The position numbers were made by a program, and so were the translations under genes. From positions 1 through 34,780 of the IMG/VR virus record IMGVR_UViG_3300044986_000255: a DNA stretch of 34,780 bases; one strand, written 5' to 3'. How positions within the stretch are numbered: position 1 is the first letter of the stretch; the number at the start of each line of letters is the position of its first letter. The stretch is from a virus. Of this stretch, positions 1 through 7,022 are shown one piece after another. The notes below the pieces were generated by a model. It ran no database searches. It saw nothing but the letters and a program-made list of their open reading frames with translations, and was not told the DNA's origin.

Positions 1-127
1 AAAAGATACTACTAACTTCTTGCCTGTTGAACCTGTTAATTGGTTCATTATTCTATTAGTGATGTCGTCTTTTTCTTGGTCCGCAGGTTGCCCATTGTTG
101 AAATTTAGTACAGTCGTTGGCGAAAAT
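1..127. repeat. Terminal direct repeat, left copy (contig join)
   Basis: These 127 bases recur without a mismatch as the last 127 bases of the window. The repeat lies inside the portal gene and keeps its frame across the join, so it is best read as an assembly overlap of a circular sequence. A length of exactly 127 matches a common maximum k-mer of short-read assemblers. A true phage terminal redundancy is less likely, because it would cut a core gene at exactly that length. Confidence 0.95.
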
Positions 128-765
128 CCGTTAGTTACCTCATTTATAAGGTATTCTGCTATTTTTTCTTCCAATACAGCATAATCCAATGCACCTTGAT
201 AATCAACATAGCTAAAATATTTCATACCAACGCTATAAGGTTGAATTGTCAATATTTCAATCTTTTCTTTTGACGTTCCGAATACTGGAAATGGTTTAGG
301 CTTAAATTTTTTAACGTCTTGCCAATTATCTGAGTAATATTGTGTAACTATTTCTCCATCTTCATTGCATTTTGCAGGTCTTAACAATTGTTGAGGTATA
401 TGGAAAATCTCAATTACTTTATCGTGTCTGTCATTGTAATGAACTTGTAAACTTCCTTGACCTAATAAATATAAATCAATTATTAATTTTTTAAGTTCTT
501 CTTGTGAAATAATGCTAATAACATTCGCCCAGTCCTCAGGTTTCTGAAATGAATCTTTTGCATATAACCCTTCACCATAAATCAATTTACAAATATTGTT
601 GATTATAGCGTTGTTCGTAGCGCTGTTTAAGAACCTTTCAATTAAGAATTGATAATAATTATTGTCTTCACCATAATTAACCCAGTCTTCCCTTTTATCC
701 TCGCTTATTTTGGGTTGTACGTAGGCACTTAATTCAATGACTTTATTCGAAAATTGTAAACTCAT
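1..765 (-). CDS. Portal protein, N-terminal part (gene continues across the contig join)
   Basis: The gene starts at the ATG at 763-765 (MSLQFSNKVIELSAYVQPKI) and is open to the window edge. It continues in frame in the copy that ends at 33649, giving about 589 residues when the circle is closed. The portal forms the dodecameric ring at one capsid vertex through which DNA is packaged and the tail is joined. The part seen here has the typical portal opening: an early helical stretch (NNAIINNICKLIYGEGL), then a region with LYLLGQGSLQVHYN and HIPQQLLRPAK, resembling the wing region of Bacteroidetes phage portals. The start overlaps the end of the upstream 111-residue gene by 23 bases. The assignment rests on these sequence patterns and on its size. 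Confidence 0.8.
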   Translation of the reverse strand, partial: MSLQFSNKVIELSAYVQPKISEDKREDWVNYGEDNNYYQFLIERFLNSATNNAIINNICKLIYGEGLYAKDSFQKPEDWANVISIISQEELKKLIIDLYLLGQGSLQVHYNDRHDKVIEIFHIPQQLLRPAKCNEDGEIVTQYYSDNWQDVKKFKPKPFPVFGTSKEKIEILTIQPYSVGMKYFSYVDYQGALDYAVLEEKIAEYLINEVTNGFSPTTVLNFNNGQPADQEKDDITNRIMNQLTGSTGKKLVVSF

Positions 766-1078
766 TTATAGTAGTATTTTGTGTATAGTAATTTTTATTC
801 AATGAATAATCATCTTCGTTTGCAGTTGCTAACATTAAACCCTTGTAGTAAATAGGCTCAGTTAATGTAGTATCATAAAGCTCTATTCTGTAAACGTGTC
901 CCTCTTTTAATTTAGAATAAGCAAACGTAACAGTAGTATAATAACTTCCAACCACAGAAGTAACGTTTACCACATCAGTTATATTTGTTTCTTTATCCGT
1001 TATTCGCAACCTATTTACAAGAGCTCTCGGACTAATGATAAAGCTTTGATTTGTTGTTATTGGCTCAACTATATTCAT
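743..1078 (-). CDS. Conserved small virion-associated protein (111 aa), function unknown
   Basis: The protein is a 111-residue, beta-rich polypeptide with no signal peptide or membrane segment. I do not recognise a named family. It lies between a terminator hairpin (1115-1142) downstream of the SCEI-type paralogs and the portal start, and its 3' end overlaps the portal start by 23 bases, so the two are probably translationally coupled. The pattern of short beta strands (FIISPRALVNRLRITD, YYTTVTFAYSKLKEGHVYRI) would fit an Ig-like or jelly-roll structural protein. A virion role such as connector, decoration or tail component is inferred from position only. Confidence 0.65.
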   Translation of the reverse strand: MNIVEPITTNQSFIISPRALVNRLRITDKETNITDVVNVTSVVGSYYTTVTFAYSKLKEGHVYRIELYDTTLTEPIYYKGLMLATANEDDYSLNKNYYTQNTTINEFTIFE

Positions 1079-1114
1079 ATATTAATAACCATTTTAAATG
1101 AATTTGTTTCAAAC

Positions 1115-1142
1115 AAAAAAACCCCACCATAAAAGGTAGGGT
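1115..1142 (-). terminator. Intrinsic terminator after the second SCEI paralog
   Basis: On the minus strand ACCCTACC and GGTGGGGT form a stem of 7-8 pairs with one G-U pair and a loop of about 6 bases, followed by a run of seven T. It sits inside the late operon, so it probably causes partial termination between the abundant structural genes and the portal. Confidence 0.8.
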
Positions 1143-1161
1143 CTAATCGTATTAATTTTAA

Positions 1162-1806
1162 TTAATCTACTAAAGAATTGTCAGTAACTAAAGAACTATC
1201 CCTAAATACTTTAATAAAAATACTTGGAACTTTTTGAAATTCACTAATTGCATTTGTTACTAATGCACCCTCATTCGTTGCATAAAGAAATGGTGCAGGT
1301 TTTAACTCCTCACTTGTAAGCGTCAAAGTGTATCCATTATGGTCTACTTTAGCACCACCACTTGTAATAGTACCCCCTGTAACGTCAGCACCAAATTTTA
1401 AACCCATTAAAAAATACTGATTGTTATTGTTTTCAACCACCACTCTAACTTTTCCGTATGCTAACAATTTCAAATATTTGTGTGTTGTCGCATCTTGTTT
1501 TTTTAACTTAATATTTAGCACTTGTTGATAAACAGTTGTACCATTATTACGGTCGCTTAAAACATTTTCAACGTAAGTATTTTCGTTTGCTTTTAATTCA
1601 AATTTATAAAGGTTAGTTACATCGTCAATAAAACAAATTGTATCGCCTAAATATGATGGGATAACATCTAACCCAGTAAAATTTTCAGCAGGTAATTGAC
1701 TCATTAATGTTGTAGTAGGCTCTTCGTTGAAAAAAAATACATTTTTCAAGCCTCCCATGCTGTCCTTACATGGCTCTGTACGTCCGATTAAAATTTCACA
1801 GCTCAT
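1162..1806 (-). CDS. SCEI-type structural protein, copy 2 (probable tail tube or related virion protein)
   Basis: This 214-residue protein begins MSCEILIGRTEPCKDSMGG and is a close paralog of the next gene upstream. They share the opening, KFELKANENTYVE, SDRNNGTTV, NxKLKKQDATTHKYLKLLAYG, RVVVENN, GGTITSGGAxVDHNGYTLTL and the ending TDNSLVD/SDNSLVD. The two differ most between residues 25 and 75, where this copy carries an extra segment. Proteins with this opening are common next to the capsid gene in Bacteroidetes phages. I read them as tail tube subunits or an abundant head-tail structural protein, but no sequence motif proves it. The stop is 2 bases beyond the next feature and is followed by a terminator. 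Confidence 0.75.
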   Translation of the reverse strand: MSCEILIGRTEPCKDSMGGLKNVFFFNEEPTTTLMSQLPAENFTGLDVIPSYLGDTICFIDDVTNLYKFELKANENTYVENVLSDRNNGTTVYQQVLNIKLKKQDATTHKYLKLLAYGKVRVVVENNNNQYFLMGLKFGADVTGGTITSGGAKVDHNGYTLTLTSEELKPAPFLYATNEGALVTNAISEFQKVPSIFIKVFRDSSLVTDNSLVD

Positions 1807-1808
1807 AA

Positions 1809-2372
1809 TTAATCAACTAAAGAGTTATCACTAATAACCGTAGCAGAAGCGAATAAAGTAGCTAAAGTAGATTCAGAAGTACAATTCAAAAATGGTGCAG
1901 GCATTCTCTCTTCACCACTTAGAGTTAAGGTATAACCATTGTGATCGACTAAGGCACCACCGCTTGTAATAGTCCCTCCAGAAACGTCCATTCCCCTGTC
2001 TAAACCTGCTAAAAAGTACTGCCCTGCGTTGTTTTCTACTACTACCCTCACTAAACCATAAGCTAACAATTTAAGATACTTATGCGTTGTAGCATCTTGT
2101 TTCTTTAATTTTAAATTTAAAGCTTGTTGAAATACAGTTGTACCGTTGTTTCTATCAGATACAATAGTTTCAACATATGTATTTTCGTTTGCTTTAAGTT
2201 CAAATTTAAACAATTGTGTTACTCCTGTAGCACTTAATATCACATCCGTAGATTCTAATGGTGTAGTATCAAACGTTGCAACAGGTACTGTATTAATAAA
2301 GTAAACATTCTTAAGACCTCCAACAGAATCCTTACACGTTTCCGCACGTCCTATTAAAATTTCACAGCTCAT
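1809..2372 (-). CDS. SCEI-type structural protein, copy 1 (probable tail tube or related virion protein)
   Basis: This 187-residue protein (MSCEILIGRAETCKDSVGG) is the first of two tandem paralogs directly downstream of the major capsid protein. The high identity of residues from about 60 onward, with a divergent N-terminal segment, shows duplication followed by local divergence. The two conserved cysteines near the start (SCEI, CKD) occur in both copies. Terminators lie before the pair (2393-2425) and after it (1115-1142), so the pair can be expressed as its own dosage block. A tail tube role is inferred from family association and position; a head decoration protein is the main alternative. 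Confidence 0.75.
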   Translation of the reverse strand: MSCEILIGRAETCKDSVGGLKNVYFINTVPVATFDTTPLESTDVILSATGVTQLFKFELKANENTYVETIVSDRNNGTTVFQQALNLKLKKQDATTHKYLKLLAYGLVRVVVENNAGQYFLAGLDRGMDVSGGTITSGGALVDHNGYTLTLSGEERMPAPFLNCTSESTLATLFASATVISDNSLVD

Positions 2373-2392
2373 ATTTTTATATTTTTAAGTTC

Positions 2393-2425
2393 AAAAAAAA
2401 AGGGCGGTGTTTTTTGCACCACCCT
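2393..2425 (-). terminator. Intrinsic terminator after the major capsid gene
   Basis: On the minus strand AGGGTGGTG pairs with CACCGCCCT (9 pairs, one G-U) around a loop of about 7 bases, followed by nine T. The capsid gene ends at 2444 and the next gene starts at 2372, so the hairpin exactly fills the gap. Readthrough must occur for the downstream late genes to be made from an upstream promoter. Confidence 0.85.
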
Positions 2426-2443
2426 AATTACAATTAGTTAATA

Positions 2444-3400
2444 TTAATTTGCAGAGTTTGTAATACCATATGTAACGATCTCTTCAGCGTTTACATAGTT
2501 AACAGCCATACCTGCTCTCATTACAAATCTTACATTTTGGTCTCCTAAAATCTCAGAAGTATCAATAACTTTGATTTCGTTTAAATCAGACATTAAACCA
2601 GCACCGAAGTAAAGGTTGTCGATAGTTGTAGCGATAGCAGTGTTAGAAGATAAACCATTTGCAACGAATAATTTTACACCATCAAAGTATAAATCATTCA
2701 TCATTGAATACCATTGTGTACCTTTGTTATCTGTACCATTAGCACCTAATCCTGAAGCACCAAAACCACCTAATGCTCTAACATAAGCACGTGCAATGTT
2801 TTGTGGAACATAGATTCTTAAATCTTCTTTACCATACAAAGCAGCTGGTATTGCATCAACGATTTTCCCTAACTCAGTAATAACATTTGAAGCAGTTACA
2901 GTTGTACCCGCTACTTCTTGTGCAGTTGGCAAAGCAGCATCCGCAGCAATTAAAGTCGCAATACCATCAACTTGACCTGCTGTTGCGTTAGCACCTCTCC
3001 AAATAGAAGTTTCAACATCAGCAGAAACCTTATCAGCCATATAAGCTAAGAAGTAATCTTGAAAAGATTTAGGAAGTACTTTGTTAGCACTGAATCCCAT
3101 CTCAGCAGATTGCCATGATGTAATAAAGTTTGATTTACACAAATTAACGTTCACTTGGAATTGCTCCAATGTTAAAGAACGTTCTGTAATTGTTACAGTT
3201 GACGTTGGGTCGAAATCACACGTTGCATTCTTAAGAAGACCATCAGTCCCTAATTTATGCAAAATTGTTTTGTAAGGAATGTTAGGTAAAATCGTCATAC
3301 CTCCATTCGCTAAGGTATTTCCGCTTAATAATGCAGCAGATACCCATTTTGCAGATGATTCACCTGCGTAACTTGTCGTTAATGATAAACTTGTAGCCAT
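2444..3400 (-). CDS. Major capsid protein
   Basis: This 318-residue protein is the best candidate for the major capsid subunit that forms the icosahedral shell. It directly follows the protease and scaffold-like genes, which is the usual prohead cassette order. The composition (Ala, Thr and Gly rich, few cysteines), the length and the C-terminal pattern (GDQNVRFVMRAGMAVNYVNA) fit HK97-fold capsid proteins of Bacteroidetes phages. The segments LRIYVPQNIARAYVRAL and DLYFDGVKLFVANGL look like the P-domain and A-domain strands of that fold. The start is the ATG at 3400, 11 bases after the upstream stop. The fold is inferred from context and pattern. Confidence 0.85.
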   Translation of the reverse strand: MATSLSLTTSYAGESSAKWVSAALLSGNTLANGGMTILPNIPYKTILHKLGTDGLLKNATCDFDPTSTVTITERSLTLEQFQVNVNLCKSNFITSWQSAEMGFSANKVLPKSFQDYFLAYMADKVSADVETSIWRGANATAGQVDGIATLIAADAALPTAQEVAGTTVTASNVITELGKIVDAIPAALYGKEDLRIYVPQNIARAYVRALGGFGASGLGANGTDNKGTQWYSMMNDLYFDGVKLFVANGLSSNTAIATTIDNLYFGAGLMSDLNEIKVIDTSEILGDQNVRFVMRAGMAVNYVNAEEIVTYGITNSAN

Positions 3401-3411
3401 ATCTTTTTTGT

Positions 3412-4008
3412 TTATTTGTTATATATTCTTTCTAAAATTTTATCTAATCCACTCATAGGAGCTTTAGGTGTTAAATCAGTCCAATCCATAGGAGTTGTAT
3501 TTTCAGGATTGTAAGAAATTGGTTTAACCTCTTCATGTTTTGAAAATTCAACAGTGTCAGTTGGTTGTTCTTCAACATACTTCTCAGATTTTAAATCAAT
3601 GATTTCTTTTTTCAAATTCTCAACCTCGTCAATTAATGCTTTAATCTCTTCAGATGAAAAATGGTACTCTTTCGATTCAACAACTTTTTTCGGTTGTGCT
3701 TCTACTTGTTTAGTTTCTGTTGATGCTTCAACTTCTACTTCAACTTCTTGCTCTGCTTCTTTTTCTTTAACTTCAGCAATTACTCCCTCTTCTGTAACTA
3801 CTAATACCATTCCGCTTTCCAATTCGTATTCACCAACTGGCAAAGCCACCATTTCACCCTCTGAACTTAATACAGATACGGAATAACCAGCCTCGAATTT
3901 ATCAGCTTCCAAAGTTGCACCATCAACTAACTTCATTTGCTCTAACTTAACCTCCATTCCAAGGTAAGTTTTTAGCGTGTTTATTGCTTGTAAAATTTCT
4001 GTCTTCAT
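3412..4008 (-). CDS. Scaffold-like prohead protein
   Basis: The 198-residue protein is strongly acidic and helical. After a small beta-rich N-terminal domain (LPVGEYELESGMVLVVTEEG, about residues 57-78) comes a Glu and Lys rich segment (about 80-155). Part of it is a predicted coiled coil (SSEEIKALIDEVENLKKEII). A short C-terminal tail (MSGLDKILERIYNK) could contact the capsid protein. Its place between the protease and the capsid gene is the classic place for a scaffold, which guides shell assembly and is then removed. No catalytic motif is visible. The scaffold role is inferred from composition and order. Confidence 0.7.
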   Translation of the reverse strand: MKTEILQAINTLKTYLGMEVKLEQMKLVDGATLEADKFEAGYSVSVLSSEGEMVALPVGEYELESGMVLVVTEEGVIAEVKEKEAEQEVEVEVEASTETKQVEAQPKKVVESKEYHFSSEEIKALIDEVENLKKEIIDLKSEKYVEEQPTDTVEFSKHEEVKPISYNPENTTPMDWTDLTPKAPMSGLDKILERIYNK

Positions 4009-4023
4009 AACTAATTAACTTTA

Positions 4024-4224
4024 TTAATTTATAATGTTGCCATTTACAAAAGTTCTTGGTGTAATTTCTTGGATTATTTCAGCAGTAGATAGCTCTGATA
4101 CCGAATAAATACCTTGTGCTATTGTGCTACCGTTACAACATTCTTTTTTGTATGTTCCGTCTTTGCATAAGCACGCTTGTTTTCCTCCTACTCTACTTGC
4201 AGGAGCTTTTTTTTTCTTTTCCAT
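4024..4224 (-). CDS. Cysteine-rich small protein in the prohead cassette
   Basis: This 66-residue protein has a basic N-terminus (MEKKKKAPASRVGGKQ) followed by a compact cysteine motif, ACLCKDGTYKKECCNG, with four cysteines at about residues 18, 20, 29 and 30. The pattern could bind a metal ion. Similar small proteins sit beside the capsid genes of other Bacteroidetes phages as I know them, but I know of no assigned function. Its start lies 1 base after the stop of the protease gene, so it should be made together with the prohead proteins. Confidence 0.7.
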   Translation of the reverse strand: MEKKKKAPASRVGGKQACLCKDGTYKKECCNGSTIAQGIYSVSELSTAEIIQEITPRTFVNGNIIN

Positions 4225-4225
4225 T

Positions 4226-4789
4226 TTATATACTATTTAAAAAATCCTTAATCAATTCCAATTCTTCGTCAACTTTTGACAATTGGTTTAACCCATCAAA
4301 TTTGCCCTCTATTGAAAAACCATTATAAGTTCCATCTTTAATACCCTTTAACACCTCATCATTTTCAATCTTTGCTTTTATCACCCAACTGCCTTTTTTA
4401 GCGTTTAGATTGTATAAATTAGATTTATCTTGTTTCTCGTCTTCAACTATCCAACTTTCAAAAAATGTAACTCCATCAGTCTTGACCTCATGGTCTAAAG
4501 TGGCACTTTTGGAATAGTTGTTTTTCATCCATAATAGTTGAGTTTGTGCGATCGTTTCCTCTGAGAAATAAATATTAAATTTCTCACCATTCATCATGCG
4601 AAGTATTCGCTTGTTAGGCACTAAAACCAACCCTACAACTTCACGTTTTAACTCGTCTATAACTTTGAATTGAACATCTATTTTTGATAATAAAATAAAC
4701 TCCTCCTCAATTGCAGGACGATCAACTAATGAAATTGCGAAAACTCCATCGACTGACTCATCAGATATTTTTAATTCCACTTCCTTCAT
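4226..4789 (-). CDS. XkdF-like prohead maturation protease
   Basis: This 187-residue protein resembles the XkdF family, the putative serine proteases that cleave scaffold and capsid proteins during prohead maturation. The key region is ATLDHE (His at about 100), then VTFFESWIV (Glu at about 111) and YNGFSIEG (Ser at about 159). This is the His and Ser arrangement expected of the family, with an acidic residue between. The N-terminal part (ISDESVDGVFAISLVDRPAI) also matches the XkdF opening, where a peptide containing DRPAI is typical. It precedes the scaffold-like and capsid genes, as expected for a protease. Catalysis is inferred, not shown. Confidence 0.75.
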   Translation of the reverse strand: MKEVELKISDESVDGVFAISLVDRPAIEEEFILLSKIDVQFKVIDELKREVVGLVLVPNKRILRMMNGEKFNIYFSEETIAQTQLLWMKNNYSKSATLDHEVKTDGVTFFESWIVEDEKQDKSNLYNLNAKKGSWVIKAKIENDEVLKGIKDGTYNGFSIEGKFDGLNQLSKVDEELELIKDFLNSI

Positions 4790-4804
4790 AACCTAATAAC
4801 TATT

Positions 4805-6868
4805 TTAAAGCGTTGCGTTGCGTAATCTATTTCTGTCTAATGATTGTTGTGTTGTTACCTCTCCACTCACTACATAAGCTTTAACAGGTTTATCACTTAC
4901 TTGTTGTGTTTGGTTAGCTTCTCCAATTACGTTGAATGTAGGAGCTTGTATGCGTTCTTGTTGTTGCTGTCCTCCTGTGCCACCACCTCCAACGCTTGGG
5001 GTACTTGGGGTGAATGTAGATTGTTCAATTTTACGTATTTGAGCAATAGCAAAAGCACCCGCAACACCTGCTTCAATCCCCCCTAATATAGGACCACCTA
5101 TTGAGTTACCATGTGCATAAGCCGATAATACTGCTTTATATCCATCCAAGACAGCTTGTGCTATATCAAACGCTTTTTTAACTTCAAATGCTTTCTTTTG
5201 TTCTTCCTCTGTTTTACCTGCAAAGGCTTCTGTCAAAGCACCTAAAGCACTAAATGTACTTGATGCTATTTGTACTTTATTTAGTTGTAATTCTAAATCC
5301 TTTTGCGCTTGTTCTTTTCTATACTTTTCGTTAATCTTTGCGAGGTCGTTTGTTTTAGCAATTTCTATTTCTGCAAGTGCTTCAGCGTTATTAATAGCTA
5401 AATTCTCAAGTTCAAAATATTTATCATTTACTGCTGTCAATTCTAATTGCTGAGCTGTTAACATTGCGTCATAATTAGCTTGTGTTATTTGTGCTAATCT
5501 TTCAGCTAAATCATTTTCTGATTTTAATTTATAGCTATTTGCTTCATCAATATATTTTTGATTTATTTTTTGTATTTCTTCATCCCTTGCTTTCTCTAAA
5601 GTTGTTATATCTTGATTAAAACCTTTTGCTTGTTCTATAATAGTGAAATATTTTTCACGTACTTTTTGAACCTCTAAATCTTGTAAATTCTTTTTACTAT
5701 CAAAATATTCGTTTTCTAAATCTTCAATACTTTTAAGTAAATCATTTTCAAACTTTACTCTATTTTGATTAGCTTCATTTTGTATCCTTAATCTTTCTTG
5801 TGCCGATTCTTTTGCTTTATCATTTGCCTCTTTATTTCTTTGAGCTTGTTTTTCCTTTTGATTTTTATAGAATTCAGCATCTTGTATTTCTTCTTTTCCT
5901 TTTAAATCTTTTAATAGTTCATAAGTTTCAAGTGCAGCATCTCGTTCAGCTTTTTTAGTTTGGTCGTATGAATAATATCTAATTTTTAAATTATCAATTT
6001 CTTTTCTTGTTAATTCTTTTGATTTATTAAATATTTCTAATTCACTTCCCCCTTTTGCCTTTAAAAGGTCTATTTCTCTTTGTAAATCATTTAAACCTCC
6101 TTTTCTGCTATTTCTTTCCTTTTCTCTTTGTGATATTACTTCATTTAGTGTATCTAAATATTTTTTATTTGCTTCATTTGCCTTTTTTGTTTTGTCAATT
6201 TCCTCATCTAATTGGTCGTTGTATTCATCAACTGCATAAATCAAACCACCCAAAGCCACAACTAAAAGACCTATTCCTGTTGATGCAATTGCACCTTTTA
6301 AAGTTGAAAAAGCACCTACAACACTTGTTTTTATTGCTGTTGCTAAACCAGTAAATAAAGGTATTGCCATTCGTACACCTTCAACACCTTGAGCCAAAGC
6401 CATAGCACTATTAACTTTTAATAATGCTTTTTCAACGTCTCCGCTTTCAACACCAACTAACCCCATTGCGCCTTGAACTAATGAGAAACCACTCGCAGCA
6501 CCTTGTAAAGCCCCTCCTAATTTTTGCGACATTGTTTGAGCAGCAGCATCAACAACCATGTCAGTTTGAATCTGAACTTGTCTAAAATTTGCAGTTGCTT
6601 TTAATAGTTCTTTGTATTCAGCAGTATTTTGTTTTCCTGCCAATGCTAATTCATAAAGTCTATCTTCTGCCTCTCCTAAACGTGCTGTAAGTGGCTTTAA
6701 ATCTCCGTATACTTCGTCAAATGTTTTGGATACATCTTCAAACTCTTTATCTAATCTATCAGCACTATTGGTTAAATCTTTTACTTCTTTGTTTAAGTCG
6801 TTTATACCTTTAGACGTCTTATCTAAATTATCCTTAACCTCAATTTCAATTACTTTCTTAGTTGCCAT
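4805..6868 (-). CDS. Tail tape measure protein
   Basis: At 687 residues this is a typical tape measure: it spans the tail lumen and sets tail length. At about 1.5 angstrom per helical residue it suggests a tail of roughly 100 nm. The N-terminus (KVIEIEVKDNLDKTSKGI) leads into helical heptads. A hydrophobic segment follows (ASTGIGLLVVALGGLIYAV, about residues 190-208), then a long charged coiled-coil region (about 215-535). A Gly and Ala rich C-terminal part (GGPILGGIEAGVAGAFAIAQ) ends in a low-complexity Gly/Gln linker. Its start overlaps the end of the 54-residue gene upstream by 11 bases. Confidence 0.88.
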   Translation of the reverse strand: MATKKVIEIEVKDNLDKTSKGINDLNKEVKDLTNSADRLDKEFEDVSKTFDEVYGDLKPLTARLGEAEDRLYELALAGKQNTAEYKELLKATANFRQVQIQTDMVVDAAAQTMSQKLGGALQGAASGFSLVQGAMGLVGVESGDVEKALLKVNSAMALAQGVEGVRMAIPLFTGLATAIKTSVVGAFSTLKGAIASTGIGLLVVALGGLIYAVDEYNDQLDEEIDKTKKANEANKKYLDTLNEVISQREKERNSRKGGLNDLQREIDLLKAKGGSELEIFNKSKELTRKEIDNLKIRYYSYDQTKKAERDAALETYELLKDLKGKEEIQDAEFYKNQKEKQAQRNKEANDKAKESAQERLRIQNEANQNRVKFENDLLKSIEDLENEYFDSKKNLQDLEVQKVREKYFTIIEQAKGFNQDITTLEKARDEEIQKINQKYIDEANSYKLKSENDLAERLAQITQANYDAMLTAQQLELTAVNDKYFELENLAINNAEALAEIEIAKTNDLAKINEKYRKEQAQKDLELQLNKVQIASSTFSALGALTEAFAGKTEEEQKKAFEVKKAFDIAQAVLDGYKAVLSAYAHGNSIGGPILGGIEAGVAGAFAIAQIRKIEQSTFTPSTPSVGGGGTGGQQQQERIQAPTFNVIGEANQTQQVSDKPVKAYVVSGEVTTQQSLDRNRLRNATL

Positions 6869-7022
6869 TCTTATAAGCTTTACTTAATAACTTTCTTTTT
6901 TCTCTCTTGTACGTCTTCTTAATAGAATAGTCTAACTCATTGCGCCCCTTGGCAATGTCGATTAGTTCCGATTGTCCGTAGAAATCAGAAACTTTTAATA
7001 GTTGTAAAATGTTTAAAATCAT
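6858..7022 (-). CDS. Small basic protein coupled to the tape measure gene (54 aa)
   Basis: The ATG at 7020-7022 overlaps the TGA of the upstream 825-residue gene (ATGA), and the stop lies 8 bases inside the tape measure gene. The 54-residue product starts MILNILQLLKVSDFYGQSEL and ends in a Lys and Arg rich tail (KKTYKREKRKLLSKAYKNGN). It fills the gap between two tail genes exactly and has overlaps at both ends, which strongly supports translation. Its function is unknown. A tail assembly helper is possible by position. Confidence 0.7.
   Translation of the reverse strand: MILNILQLLKVSDFYGQSELIDIAKGRNELDYSIKKTYKREKRKLLSKAYKNGN

Noticed and set aside
1-127. True terminal redundancy of a linear phage genome
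   Set aside because: Exactly 127 bases within a core gene fits an assembly k-mer overlap better.
3554-3886. Long open frame on the plus strand opposite the scaffold-like gene
   Set aside because: It is the antisense shadow of a Glu/Lys-rich gene (giving Ser/Phe-rich nonsense), with no promoter or neighbours on that strand.
6055-6354. Plus-strand frame rich in Leu and Phe opposite the tape measure gene
   Set aside because: It is the antisense of a coiled coil, which gives hydrophobic residues. There is no start signal or family resemblance.
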